A stretch of DNA of 64,000 nucleotides, from assembly GCF_015244675.1 (NCBI RefSeq), contig NZ_JABCQO010000004.1, positions 62,001 to 126,000 on the forward strand. The letters run 5' to 3'. This DNA is from Gluconobacter cerevisiae (lineage in GTDB: Bacteria > Pseudomonadota > Alphaproteobacteria > Acetobacterales > Acetobacteraceae). The number at the start of each line of letters is the position of its first letter. The first letter of the stretch is position 1. This document shows positions 1 to 9,145 of the stretch, one piece after another. The notes beneath the pieces were generated by a model. That model was not told the origin of the DNA. It saw only the letters and a program-made list of their open reading frames with translations, and ran no database searches. The translations under genes and the position numbers were made by a program.

Positions 1-799
1 ACAGCGCCAGAACGCCCAGAAGCAACGCCACAATCACGCCGAGCACGCTCCAGCCCTCGACACCCGCCGCCATACCCAAGGCCGCATGAATCCCAAGCCA
101 CAACACAACCAGTCCGGGCAAAGGCGGAAACGGCAGCCGCAATACGGTCAGTGCCGGAAACCGAGGCTCCAGTGATGCCATCAAAACCAGCGTTGCGAGA
201 TCAAGAAGCGCGGCTTCCAGCGCAATCCGGGCACAGACCGCAAGCCCCTCATTCTGCGCGGCCACCACGAGAACCATCAACAGAACGGGACGCAAAAGCC
301 CCAGATTTCCCGGCCGATGCGCTCCCAGAACGGACCATCCGATCAACCCGAGCACACACACGCCCAGACCCGCAACCAGCTCCACCGATACCGCCCCCGG
401 AGCATGCCACACCAGCGACACGCCCAGAATGCTCATAACGGCGGACCAGCCCCCGTCTCTGCGACGCACGAGCGCAGGCCAGAACAGAACAGGCAGCAGC
501 CCCAGCAGAACAGGCGTCTGGGCGGGAAACAGAACGCTCAGCAGCAGAACCGGAACGCTCCACACCGCCGGACAGCCATCCCGCTCCTGCGCCGCAATCA
601 CACCCAGCGCCACAGCCAGCACGGCAGGCGAAAGCGCCAGTACCGCAGCCAGAGCCGCCAGACACACGACTACGGCCTTCCCGAGCCGCCCCGGCTGGAT
701 CGCCAGCACACAGGCGGGCACCACCAGAACCGCAAGGCAGAGGGAAACCGGATCAGTATGGAACAGGGACGTGAAAATATGCAGGGCGCGGTCCGCAGG
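1..799 (-). CDS. Multi-pass membrane protein, 3' part beyond the window, start unclear
   Basis: Read on the minus strand, one frame stays open from base 799 to the window edge. It encodes about 265 strongly hydrophobic residues with many predicted membrane segments, so the gene is cut by the window edge. The segments are separated by short Arg/Asp/Gly-rich loops. A late segment containing PFPPLPGLVVLWLGIH faintly recalls the 'PP..GF..K' helix of NuoM/NuoN/MrpD-type proton-pump subunits, but the match is too weak for a name. The start is a problem. An ATG at 823, eight bases after the aldo-keto reductase stop, is in frame but meets TAA at 800-802 after seven codons. The next in-frame candidates are GTG codons near 724 and 721, without a clear ribosome site. 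It may be a gene with a nonsense mutation or a late start. Confidence 0.6.
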
Positions 800-831
800 T
801 TAGGAAAAACGGACCGCAACCATCACGACCG

Positions 832-1677
832 TCAGATCATGGCGAGAGATAGCTTGCGTTTCGGAGAAGGGAAAGCGCCGTCAAGCGTTTTGAGATCCGC
901 ATCCGTCAGGCTGATCTCCAGACTGGCCAGATTTCCCGCCACATGCTTCTCAGACGCGGCCTTCGGAATGGCCAGAACATTTGGCCGACGCAACACCCAG
1001 GCCAGAGCAATCTGGGCCGGATCGGCAGGCCCAAGCGACGTTTCATGCCGTGATGCCACCTCTTTTAGTGCCGGATGCTCCAGAAGCTCCCCACCCTGCC
1101 CAAGCGGCGAATAAGCCATCGTCACCGTCCCGGATTTCAGATCATGGTCCAGAAGATCGAACTCCGTCCCCCGGTGCTCCAGATTGTACAGAACCTGATT
1201 AACCAGACAGTTTTCGGACAGGCTTTCGATCTCTTCCATGTCATCGACATCGAAGTTCGACACCCCCCAGCCCCGGATCAGACCGTCGTCCTTCAGATCT
1301 TCAAAGGCGCGGATCGTTTCCTCAAGTTGCGTCCCCCCGTGCCAGTGCAGCAGATACAGATCCAGCCACTCCGTTCCCAGATGCTTCAGAGAACGCCGGC
1401 ACGCCTTGTGAACCCCGTCATAAGACGCATTGGACGGCACGATCTTGCTGACGAGATAAACATCCTCTCGCACATCCGTGATCGCCTCACCCACCAGATC
1501 TTCCGAACGCCCGTTTCCATACATCTCAGCGGTATCAATAACCCGCAGACCGGCCTCCAGCCCCTTGCGCAGGCTCTCGATTTCGCTGCTGCGCCGTGAG
1601 GCACTATCGCCAATACTCCAAGTTCCCATTCCCAGTGCAGGAACCGTAACACCATTCCTGAGCGTGACTGTTTTCAT
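832..1677 (-). CDS. Aldo-keto reductase
   Basis: This 281-residue cytosolic NAD(P)H-dependent oxidoreductase of the AKR superfamily would reduce aldehydes or ketones (or the reverse) in a TIM barrel. The opening is typical (LRNGVTVPALGMGTW). The catalytic tetrad can be read as Asp48 and Tyr53 (IDTAEMYGNG), Lys78 (LVSKI) and His111 (LLHWHGG). A WGVSNF motif follows, and a C-terminal segment with AWVLRRPNVLAIPKAAS forms the nucleotide-binding end. It lies 43 bases downstream of the Rieske gene on the same strand, so the two may share a transcript. The substrate cannot be told from sequence. Acetic acid bacteria carry many such enzymes for sugar, polyol and carbonyl metabolism. Confidence 0.9.
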   Translation of the reverse strand: MKTVTLRNGVTVPALGMGTWSIGDSASRRSSEIESLRKGLEAGLRVIDTAEMYGNGRSEDLVGEAITDVREDVYLVSKIVPSNASYDGVHKACRRSLKHLGTEWLDLYLLHWHGGTQLEETIRAFEDLKDDGLIRGWGVSNFDVDDMEEIESLSENCLVNQVLYNLEHRGTEFDLLDHDLKSGTVTMAYSPLGQGGELLEHPALKEVASRHETSLGPADPAQIALAWVLRRPNVLAIPKAASEKHVAGNLASLEISLTDADLKTLDGAFPSPKRKLSLAMI

Positions 1678-1720
1678 GACCGTCTCCTGTCCTCAGACCC
1701 GTTTTTTCAGACCCATGTCC

Positions 1721-2809
1721 TCAAACAACGACAGGATCGGCAGTCTGTTCCTTCACAATGCCATTGACCTTCAGAAGGTCTCGCAACTTCCGCACGATGG
1801 GGAAAACTTCGATGTTATGATCGCCACCCAGTTCGCGCCACGCAGCCTGTTCCAATTCCATGATCTCGCGATCCTCCTCAAAGATCCGGTTCGTGAAAAT
1901 GCCCAGCGCAGGCCAGATCACATCAATCAGGAATGGCGTTTTCGGACGCAGCACTGAAAGCAGACCGAATGTCTGCGTACTCGCGCCATCAGCACTGTTG
2001 GGGACATAAACACTGAACAGCTCCATAATCAGATCACCGTCCTTGTCATGGATTTTCAGGCTCTGATACGGGTAAGTCGTACGGATACTGACGATTTCCT
2101 CAACCGGCTGCTCCCGACCCGGATCATCGTGGTGCTTGCCGAAAATCAGCCGCTCCGCCAGTGGCTGCTGGCTCCCGCTTCGTGCGAAACTGTAGCGCGC
2201 CTCAATAAAGCCTTCGCCCTCATCCTGCCCCAGAAAACGCGCCTTGATCTGCCCCATCTGGCGACGGTGCAGAAACTGATGGTTCATATCCATCAGGTTC
2301 TCATGCATGAACGTGTAATGGCATTTCACGACAGGGCTGAAATGCCGCGTCTTGAATGCCGGATTGTCCACCTGCGCCAGTGGCGGCAGGGGCACGCTTT
2401 CCGCTTTCGCAGCATCACCGGGAAAAATGAAAATCATCCCGCCTGCTTCACGACAGGGATAGGTTCTCACACCGTTCGGCAGTTTGCCTTTGCCGAGATA
2501 TGGCACGTCAATGCACCGCCCCGAGCGGCCATACGCCCAGCCGTGATAACAGCACTGCACAGCCTCACCGCTGACCTTGCCCAAACTGAGCGGGACCTGA
2601 CGATGGGCGCAGCGATCCTCCAGCGCAAAAACGCTGCCCTCCTCAGGGCGGACCAATGCTATCGGATGGCGTCCGAACCGACGCCCGATCGTCTTTCCAC
2701 GTTTGAGATCCTTCGACCACGCCAGCGGATACCAGAAGTCCGGATTAATATCGACGCGACGCAGATCGGTTTTCAGAGGATCAGGGGAAGAATTCGTGGG
2801 GTCCGGCAC
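1721..2809 (-). CDS. Rieske non-heme iron oxygenase, large subunit type
   Basis: The product is 362 residues. The N-terminal Rieske domain carries the [2Fe-2S] ligands Cys67, His69, Cys86 and His89 (DRCAHR and CCYHGW). The catalytic domain shows the mononuclear iron motif around Glu170-Asn171-Asp174-His177-His181 (ENLMDMNHQFLH). Such proteins hydroxylate or demethylate ring or lipid substrates with O2 and electrons from a separate reductase. No reductase or ferredoxin gene is adjacent, so the electron donor must be encoded elsewhere. The start is GTG at 2809, with GGAGAGG about 11 bases upstream. The substrate is unknown. It sits between holC and the aldo-keto reductase on the same strand. 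Confidence 0.87.
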   Translation of the reverse strand: MPDPTNSSPDPLKTDLRRVDINPDFWYPLAWSKDLKRGKTIGRRFGRHPIALVRPEEGSVFALEDRCAHRQVPLSLGKVSGEAVQCCYHGWAYGRSGRCIDVPYLGKGKLPNGVRTYPCREAGGMIFIFPGDAAKAESVPLPPLAQVDNPAFKTRHFSPVVKCHYTFMHENLMDMNHQFLHRRQMGQIKARFLGQDEGEGFIEARYSFARSGSQQPLAERLIFGKHHDDPGREQPVEEIVSIRTTYPYQSLKIHDKDGDLIMELFSVYVPNSADGASTQTFGLLSVLRPKTPFLIDVIWPALGIFTNRIFEEDREIMELEQAAWRELGGDHNIEVFPIVRKLRDLLKVNGIVKEQTADPVVV

Positions 2810-2893
2810 AGTCAGGCGTCCTCTCCAGTGACATGAAAGGCGCCCCCGTTATCGAGCGTCTTCCACCAATGGCTTCAGACATACTTTGAAACC

Positions 2894-3370
2894 TTACCCG
2901 GCCTTTTTCCAGCCCCGCTCTTCCTGTTTCCAATACACGAGATTGTGACCCGAGGATTTCATCGCAACCCAGCGCTCTCTTGCCCGCTGTACGGATTGCG
3001 GATTGCCGCCGTCGAACAGGTCGAAAATCCGGGTGAACGGCGCGAAATCATCATCCCCCGCGCCATCGACCCGAAACAGGAAACGCGCCCCATTCGGCAC
3101 GTCTCCGCTTTCCGTCAGCCAGATCGGCTGGCGGACTGCATGACCGCTCTTTGCACTCCCGTGAGGAAGCCAAACCGGGTCCCGGCACGCCCAGAGCGCC
3201 GTATCCAGCGCCATAACCGCCGCCGCATCGGGACAACGCACAAGCGCGCGCTCTCCCGCATCCAGCGTCCGGCCCAGAAGGGCCGGAAGCGCTTCTTCAA
3301 GCGGCGTGCGCGTCAGATGATAGAACCCGACATCCACAGCGTGATCCCGATCTTCAGACGCTGGCTTCAT
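2894..3370 (-). CDS. holC: DNA polymerase III chi subunit
   Basis: This 158-residue protein matches the HolC family: it starts with a VGFYHLTRTPLEEALPALL strand-helix and ends with the short R.RWVAMK..GHNLVYWKQ segment. In the replisome chi pairs with psi and links the clamp loader to single-stranded DNA binding protein. The family is about 145 residues long in E. coli, so the length fits. The start ATG at 3370 lies inside the 3' end of pepA (17-base overlap). The pepA-holC order is common in proteobacteria and implies translational coupling. Confidence 0.9.
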   Translation of the reverse strand: MKPASEDRDHAVDVGFYHLTRTPLEEALPALLGRTLDAGERALVRCPDAAAVMALDTALWACRDPVWLPHGSAKSGHAVRQPIWLTESGDVPNGARFLFRVDGAGDDDFAPFTRIFDLFDGGNPQSVQRARERWVAMKSSGHNLVYWKQEERGWKKAG

Positions 3371-4826
3371 GCGCCTTCACAAACCGGTCCAACAGACGCA
3401 CACCGAAACCCGTTGCACCCTTCGGCGCAATGGCAGACGCCTTGGTCTTCCAAGCCGTCCCGGCGATATCGAGATGCGCCCAGTCCGTGTCGCCCACAAA
3501 GCGCTTGAGGAACTCCGCAGCCAGGATCGCACTGCCCGGACGGCCGCCGATATTCTTCATGTCGGCAATATCGGAATCAATTTCGCGGTTATAAGCCTCG
3601 CCCATCGGCATCCGCCACAGCCCCTCGCCGACCTGCGTTCCAGCTTCCGAAAGCCCTTTGGCCAGCGCATCGCTGTTGCTGAACAGACCGGCGTTTTCAT
3701 AGCCCAGGCTGACCACGATCGCGCCCGTCAGCGTGGCCAGATTGACCATGAGCTTCGGGCTGAACCGCTTGCGCGTGTAGGACAGCACATCCGCCAGAAC
3801 GAGACGCCCTTCCGCATCGGTATTGAGGACTTCGATCGTCTGCCCGTCATAGGCCCGCACGATATCGCCCGGACGCTGCGCCCCGCCCGACACCATGTTC
3901 TCAACCAGCCCGACCACACCGATCGCATTAACCGGCGCCTTGCGACGGGCCAGCGCACTCATGAGACCAATCACGGTCGCGGCCCCTCCCATGTCAGTCT
4001 TCATCTCGTCCATGCCAGCCGCAGGCTTGATGGAGATGCCACCACTGTCGAACGTCACACCCTTGCCGATGAACGCCAGAGGCGCCTCACTGCCACTGCC
4101 ATTGTGACGGACAATCACCGTCCGTGGCTTGTGCACACTGCCCTGCGCCACGCCCAGAAGCGCACCGAACCCAAGCTCTGTCATGGCTTTTTCGTCAAGA
4201 ACCTCAACCGTCAGGCCAAGCTCACGAAGGTCTTCGATCCGCTGCGTAAAGCTCTGAGGATAAAGCACATTCGGCGGCTCGCTCACGAGGTTCCGCGTCA
4301 GGATCACACCTTGGGACACCGCATCCAGAGCTGTCCAGCGCGCCTGGGCTGCCGCCACGTCCGAGACTGCAACAGTCAGCGACTTCAGAACCGGACGCGC
4401 ACCGGGCTTCTTGCTGCGATACAGATCGAAATCATAAGACGCCAGACGCGCACCCAGCCCCGCTTCTGGAGCAAACTGCTCCAGTGCCCCGGACACGACC
4501 AGAACCGCGCTTTCAACGCCATCCAGCAGTCGCACAGCCCGACCCGCAGCATTCTCAACCGCCACAGCATCCACAGCCGCGCCGCCCTTCGGCGTCACCC
4601 CGGCGAGAACGATCTGCGACAGCCCTTCAGCCGGAGCGGGCAGCACCACGCTCTGTCCGGCCTCTCCTTTGAACCCCTTCAGAGCAACAGCGCGCGACAC
4701 CGCACCTGCCGTCGCCTTGTCTAACGTCGAGAACGCCTCGCCACCCGCAGTCTCGCACAGCAGCACGACCGCCTTGGGCGCATCCGCGGAAAAAGCAGGA
4801 AGGGAATCGAAAATCACTGAAAGCAT
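3354..4826 (-). CDS. pepA: Leucyl aminopeptidase (M17)
   Basis: This 490-residue cytosolic aminopeptidase removes N-terminal residues from peptides using two divalent metals. The catalytic domain contains the M17 hallmark NTDAEGRLVLAD, and upstream GKGVTFDSGGISIKP supplies metal ligands and the catalytic lysine region. The N-terminal third is the variable macro-like domain. In E. coli PepA also acts as a DNA-binding co-regulator of carAB. A carAB operon lies 20 kb away here, but nothing in this sequence shows a link. The gene is first in a minus-strand run (pepA, holC, Rieske, AKR) and diverges from the gene at 4918. Confidence 0.95.
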   Translation of the reverse strand: MLSVIFDSLPAFSADAPKAVVLLCETAGGEAFSTLDKATAGAVSRAVALKGFKGEAGQSVVLPAPAEGLSQIVLAGVTPKGGAAVDAVAVENAAGRAVRLLDGVESAVLVVSGALEQFAPEAGLGARLASYDFDLYRSKKPGARPVLKSLTVAVSDVAAAQARWTALDAVSQGVILTRNLVSEPPNVLYPQSFTQRIEDLRELGLTVEVLDEKAMTELGFGALLGVAQGSVHKPRTVIVRHNGSGSEAPLAFIGKGVTFDSGGISIKPAAGMDEMKTDMGGAATVIGLMSALARRKAPVNAIGVVGLVENMVSGGAQRPGDIVRAYDGQTIEVLNTDAEGRLVLADVLSYTRKRFSPKLMVNLATLTGAIVVSLGYENAGLFSNSDALAKGLSEAGTQVGEGLWRMPMGEAYNREIDSDIADMKNIGGRPGSAILAAEFLKRFVGDTDWAHLDIAGTAWKTKASAIAPKGATGFGVRLLDRFVKAHEASV

Positions 4827-4917
4827 GATGGGCCTGTCGTCTGGAACATGAAATCGTCAGCTCCGTTATCGGAAACACCGCCCCGGCATACAAGCCCTCC
4901 CCCGAGAAAGACCTTCC

Positions 4918-5556
4918 ATGCGCCGCATCGCCCTGAAGATCCTGCTCTGCTCCGCCGTCATGCTCGGCCTCCCGAAAGGACATGCCGCTCCCACAGCGCC
5001 TCGGATCACAGACATCGCGCCCATTCTGATCGGCAACAGCCCCGTCACCCTGCACCCAACCGGCTTTCCCACTGTAACGATCACGCCATTCTGGCGCGGG
5101 AACGGAAACGCATGGGGCTATCATCTGTATGCCGTCACCACACCCGACGTCGAACAGCCCGATCAGGCCGACCTTGTGGATACGCAGAACGCAACCCCTA
5201 ACGGTCCACTCACCGATATGCTTGCGGACAGTCCCCACACCGGCGAAGACGCAATCCAGACCGTCCATTTCGCCACGGCCCGCGTGAACGGAAAACCCGG
5301 TTTTCTGCTGTTCATCGCAACACGCGACATGGGTCCCCAGCCCGTCCCACAGCCTAGCGCGGCGCATGTCCGGATCTATCAGTTGACACAGGAAGACGGC
5401 GAGCCCGGCACAACGGCGTTCACCTTCAGGCTCCTGTCCACAATCGCCTCCCCGGTCACGACCTGCCATGCGGACATCGGCCTCAGCGCCGCAACGAAAA
5501 TCCCGTTCGCAACATGGAACGGCCCTCATGAACCTGTGCCGACCTGTCCGCAGTGA
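4918..5556 (+). CDS. Exported protein of unknown function
   Basis: This 212-residue product has a Sec signal peptide (basic MRRIALK, hydrophobic core, cleavage probably after GHAA near residue 24). The mature part is beta-rich and polar. It has a WRGNGNAWGYHLYAV segment and a late CHADIGL...CPQ pair of cysteines that could form a disulfide in the periplasm. I do not recognise the family. GAGAAAG precedes the ATG. It is divergent from pepA and followed by cysQ 53 bases on. Confidence 0.72.
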   Translation: MRRIALKILLCSAVMLGLPKGHAAPTAPRITDIAPILIGNSPVTLHPTGFPTVTITPFWRGNGNAWGYHLYAVTTPDVEQPDQADLVDTQNATPNGPLTDMLADSPHTGEDAIQTVHFATARVNGKPGFLLFIATRDMGPQPVPQPSAAHVRIYQLTQEDGEPGTTAFTFRLLSTIASPVTTCHADIGLSAATKIPFATWNGPHEPVPTCPQ

Positions 5557-5609
5557 GACCGCCCGTATCAGCACATGACGCAAAAGCCATCTTGGAGTAG
5601 TCTGACCGA

Positions 5610-6407
5610 ATGACTTCCGCTTTCCCCTTTACCGTCTCCGCGAGCGATGACCGTGCCCTGCTGGATCTGGCGTTCCGGCTTGCTTCCGAAGCCTCGGACA
5701 TCATTAACGCCATCCGCGCGCGCGGCTTTCGCACGGACATCAAGGACGACGCCTCCCCCGTCACGGAAGCGGACCATGCCTCCGAACATCATATCCTCTC
5801 CGGCCTGCGCGCCGCCTGCTCGTCCATTCCCGCGATCGGCGAGGAAGAAATGTCGGCTGGGATCAGGGTCACCGCAGGAGACGCCTACTGGCTGGTCGAT
5901 CCGCTGGACGGCACGCGGGGGTTTGCATCGGGTGGCAGGGATTTCACGGTCAATATCGGCCTCGTCCGCCATGACCGACCGGTTCTGGGCGTTGTCGCGC
6001 TTCCCGGCTACGGACTGATTTATAGCGGTGGTCAGGGCCTTGGCGCCCATCGCTGGGACGGCACCCACAACACCCCGATCCAGACCGCAATGCCGTCCGC
6101 CGAAGGCCTGCGCGTGCTGGCCTCCAGCCATCATGGCGACCCGGAACTGCTAGAACGCTGGCTGGCGGGACGAAAAGTCGTGTCCATCGACAAACTATCC
6201 TCTTCGGTCAAATTCATGCGCATTGCAGAGGGATCGGCGGATTTCTACCCGCGCTTTGGCCCCACCATGGAATGGGACACCGCCGCCCCGCAAGCCATTC
6301 TCGAAGCGGCAGGCGGCGCCCTTCTGGACGCGGACAGCCAGCCCCTGTGCTATGGCAAGCCGGGCCGACTGAATTCGTCCTTTTACTGCACGGGAGGTGC
6401 ATCTTGA
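5610..6407 (+). CDS. cysQ: 3'(2'),5'-bisphosphate nucleotidase CysQ
   Basis: This 265-residue enzyme of the inositol monophosphatase fold hydrolyses 3'-phosphoadenosine 5'-phosphate, a by-product of sulfate assimilation, to AMP. Metal-site motifs are visible: IGEEEM, then WLVDPLDGTRGF, and the C-terminal EWDTAAPQAILEAAGG. The ordering and the 'GTRGF' form favour CysQ over inositol monophosphatase or histidinol phosphatase, though family members are hard to separate by eye. Its TGA overlaps the TTG start of the next gene. Confidence 0.88.
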   Translation: MTSAFPFTVSASDDRALLDLAFRLASEASDIINAIRARGFRTDIKDDASPVTEADHASEHHILSGLRAACSSIPAIGEEEMSAGIRVTAGDAYWLVDPLDGTRGFASGGRDFTVNIGLVRHDRPVLGVVALPGYGLIYSGGQGLGAHRWDGTHNTPIQTAMPSAEGLRVLASSHHGDPELLERWLAGRKVVSIDKLSSSVKFMRIAEGSADFYPRFGPTMEWDTAAPQAILEAAGGALLDADSQPLCYGKPGRLNSSFYCTGGAS

Positions 6408-7417
6408 GCGACACGCCACATACCGAACGCCTGACTGCCACGCCCGAAGGCATCCGCCGCGCGGCGGAGCTTCTGAAAGCCGGAAAGCTGGTCGCCTTCG
6501 GTACCGAGACTGTTTACGGCCTTGGGGCCATCGCTTCGTCCGACACCGCCGTCGCCCGGATTTTCGCCGCCAAGGGGCGCCCGCGTTTTAATCCCCTCAT
6601 CAGTCATCTCCCCGATGCCGAAAGCGCTTTCGCACAAGCGTCCCTCAGCGGCAGGATGAAAGAAATCGCCCATACGCTGGCCGAGCGGTTCTGGCCCGGC
6701 CCGCTAACGATGGTGCTCCCCCGTTCTCCAAATTCGACCGTCTCGGACCTCGCCGCCGCCGGGCTTTCCACGCTCGCCCTGCGCGTACCCCGCGGACGAA
6801 CGGCACTGGCCCTCCTGCGCGAAGTGGGCGCGCCGGTCGCCGCACCATCAGCGAATGTCTCGGGCACCGTCAGCCCCTCCGATGCGTTCCACGTCCTGCG
6901 CTCGCTTGATGGCCGGATCGACGCGGTTCTGGATTCTGGCCCCTGCTCCATCGGCGTGGAAAGCACGGTTCTGGATCTGACCCGAAACGTGCCCGTTCTT
7001 CTGCGTCCGGGAGGGGTTACGCTCGAAGAACTGAACGATCTCTGCGGCCCGATCCGCCATCCGGACGATTTCGCTGAAATCGCGCCCGCCTCCCCCGGCA
7101 GACTGGCCTCACATTATGCCCCTAGCCTGCCCGTCAGGCTGGACGTCACCTCCATTGCGCCCGACGAGGCGCAGCTTGCTTTCGGCCGTCCATTCCCCGG
7201 CGCGGGCCTGACATGGAACCTGAGCGAAAGCGGCAATCTTGAAGAAGCAGCCGCCCGTCTTTTCGCCGGACTGCGCTTTCTGGACGCGGAAGGCACACGG
7301 CGCGGCCTTAAAACCATTGCGGCCCAGACAATCCCCCGTCATGGGCTTGGCCTCGCGATCCGTGACCGCCTGCGCCGCGCGGCCGAACCCCGCACAGACA
7401 CGATGGCAGCGTCCTGA
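6404..7417 (+). CDS. L-threonylcarbamoyladenylate synthase, Sua5 type
   Basis: This 337-residue enzyme makes threonylcarbamoyl-AMP from threonine, bicarbonate and ATP, the first step of the t6A37 tRNA modification. The YrdC core shows GTETVYGLGA and AAKGRPRFNPLISH. APSANVSG follows, and then a C-terminal Sua5 domain (RPGGVTLEEL, then GRLASHYAP). The length matches Sua5 rather than the shorter TsaC. I chose the TTG at 6404 because GGAGG lies at 6393-6397, six bases upstream, and the codon overlaps the cysQ stop. An open frame further upstream runs inside cysQ and has no support. Confidence 0.92.
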   Translation: MSDTPHTERLTATPEGIRRAAELLKAGKLVAFGTETVYGLGAIASSDTAVARIFAAKGRPRFNPLISHLPDAESAFAQASLSGRMKEIAHTLAERFWPGPLTMVLPRSPNSTVSDLAAAGLSTLALRVPRGRTALALLREVGAPVAAPSANVSGTVSPSDAFHVLRSLDGRIDAVLDSGPCSIGVESTVLDLTRNVPVLLRPGGVTLEELNDLCGPIRHPDDFAEIAPASPGRLASHYAPSLPVRLDVTSIAPDEAQLAFGRPFPGAGLTWNLSESGNLEEAAARLFAGLRFLDAEGTRRGLKTIAAQTIPRHGLGLAIRDRLRRAAEPRTDTMAAS

Positions 7418-7419
7418 GT

Positions 7420-7917
7420 ATGGGACGCACGCCGGACCCAAGGGACGTAGACCCCAAGGAAATCAAGATTCTTTCCGATATTCTGGCTCTTGTGCTGGAT
7501 GAGCAGCCCGGCCACGCCGCCACGGCGCTGGAACGGATCCGCCAGATGGCCCGGCGTGACGTCGTCACAGGTGGTGCGCTGAAAAACCTGTTCATCACGC
7601 GCATCGGAACAGTCTCCTCACAAAACGTCATCGCCCGAGAAAAAGCACTGCGTGATCGCGTCCGCGATCTGGAACGCCGCCTCAGCCAGAGCGAAAGCGA
7701 TACCCGCACAGCCCAGTCACGGCTGGGGCGATGCCAGATGGACATGGGGCTGCTCCAGATGGAAGTGGCCACGTTCCGCATGCAGAAACCCTGGCGTTAT
7801 GCAGCCGTGGCCTTTGCAACAGGCGCGGGTCTTCTGGTCGGCATTGCCGGAACCCAATTCTATCACAGCCTGTCGCCCCCAGAGGCAGTCGTCGACCGGG
7901 CTGCCTATCTGCGATAG
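7420..7917 (+). CDS. Coiled-coil protein with one membrane segment
   Basis: This 165-residue protein of unknown function begins two bases after sua5. The N-terminal 55 residues are a helical domain (PKEIKILSDILALVLDEQPG, then ALERIRQMARRD). Residues 75-120 form a heptad-like coiled coil (REKALRDRVRDLERRLSQSE). One membrane segment lies near residues 128-147 (AVAFATGAGLLVGIAGTQF), followed by a short tail outside the membrane. It is probably a bitopic inner-membrane protein. Its position between sua5 and lptF is suggestive of envelope work, but this is not evidence of function. Confidence 0.7.
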   Translation: MGRTPDPRDVDPKEIKILSDILALVLDEQPGHAATALERIRQMARRDVVTGGALKNLFITRIGTVSSQNVIAREKALRDRVRDLERRLSQSESDTRTAQSRLGRCQMDMGLLQMEVATFRMQKPWRYAAVAFATGAGLLVGIAGTQFYHSLSPPEAVVDRAAYLR

Positions 7918-7975
7918 AAAACTGTTTCGTTTTTTCGCCTTCCTCCCGCCACGCGCTAGGGATAGATGAAGGGTT

Positions 7976-9145
7976 ATGGCCTCATCCTCCGGTACTTCTG
8001 GGCGGCAGATCCTGCCTCTGCTCGACCGCTACATCCTCCGTCAGCTCCTCATCGCCCTGCTGGCGCTGACCGGAGGTGCAACAGCCCTGATCTGGCTGAC
8101 CCAGTCGCTGCATTTCGTCTCGATGGTGGTCCAGCACGGCCTGTCCCTGCGCGTGTTCATCCAGCTCACCTCGCTGATGCTGCCGACTTTCATTGCCGTC
8201 ATTCTTCCCATCACGACATTCCTCGTCGTGCTGTTCACCTATCAGCGGATGGTCGGCGACCGGGAACTGACGGTCATGCGCGCCGCTGGGCGTTCCCCGC
8301 TGGAACTGGCCCGACCGGGGCTGCTCTGCGCGTTTTTCTCCGTGGCGCTGTGCTATACTCTGACACTGTGGCTTGCGCCCGTGTCCTATCATGCGTTTCA
8401 CCGCTACGAGTTCCAGATCCGCAACCGCATGGCAGCCTTCCTGCTTCAGGACGGCGTCTTCACCAGTCTTTCGGGAGACATGACCGTCTATGTCCGCGGA
8501 CGCACCAGTGACGGCCAGCTTCACGGCGTTCTGGTCGAAGACGACCGCAACCCCGATTCCCACACCACGATCCTCGCCGAGCGCGGCACCATGGTCGTGG
8601 TGAACGACCAGCCCCGCGTTGTTCTCTACGACGGCTCGCGCGAAGAAATCGACCGCCATACCGGACGGCTGAACGTCCTGACCTTCGGACGCAACACCAT
8701 CGACCTGACATCAGGACGACGCAACAGCCACGAAGACCGCGACCCGGACGAAATGTCGCTTCATGAACTGTTCCATCCCGACCCTCATGAAGTCTCCGAA
8801 CGCGATCGCGGCAAGAACATCGTCGTGGGCTGGCGACGGCTCACCTCTCCACTGACCGCCCTGTCCTTTGCCATGATCGGATTGGTCACGGTGCTGCGCG
8901 GCGCTTTCTCCCGTCATGGAAACATTACCCGCCCATTGACCGCGATCCTCACGGTCGTCGGACTGCTGGCCCTCTCGCTCATGCTCCAGAACCTCGCCGG
9001 ACGGCATCTAGCGCTGGTGCCGCTCATCTGGCTTGAAGCCCTCCTGCCCGCAGTCGTCTGCGCTGTCCTACTGTTCCTTGAACAATGGACCGGAAGCGTG
9101 AAGCAGCCCGTCCCCATGACGCCGTCGCCGGAGGCCTCCCGATGA
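7976..9145 (+). CDS. lptF: LPS export ABC transporter permease LptF
   Basis: This 389-residue inner-membrane protein of the YjgP/YjgQ family has an N-terminal pair of membrane helices (LDRYILRQLLIALLALTGG), a large periplasmic beta-jellyroll domain and C-terminal helices. With LptG and the ATPase LptB it extracts lipopolysaccharide from the inner membrane and passes it to LptC/LptA. The ELTVMRAAGRSPLELARPG stretch is the typical cytoplasmic coupling helix. The ATG at 7976 has GAAGGG just upstream. Its stop overlaps the lptG start (ATGA). Confidence 0.93.
   Translation: MASSSGTSGRQILPLLDRYILRQLLIALLALTGGATALIWLTQSLHFVSMVVQHGLSLRVFIQLTSLMLPTFIAVILPITTFLVVLFTYQRMVGDRELTVMRAAGRSPLELARPGLLCAFFSVALCYTLTLWLAPVSYHAFHRYEFQIRNRMAAFLLQDGVFTSLSGDMTVYVRGRTSDGQLHGVLVEDDRNPDSHTTILAERGTMVVVNDQPRVVLYDGSREEIDRHTGRLNVLTFGRNTIDLTSGRRNSHEDRDPDEMSLHELFHPDPHEVSERDRGKNIVVGWRRLTSPLTALSFAMIGLVTVLRGAFSRHGNITRPLTAILTVVGLLALSLMLQNLAGRHLALVPLIWLEALLPAVVCAVLLFLEQWTGSVKQPVPMTPSPEASR

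Noticed and set aside
317-1114. Plus-strand frame of 265 codons
   Set aside because: Very rich in Arg, Gln, His and Asn. The opposite strand encodes a hydrophobic membrane protein and the end of the aldo-keto reductase.
3369-4724. A 451-codon frame opposite pepA
   Set aside because: Shadow of pepA with an Arg/His/Gln-rich product and no family signature.
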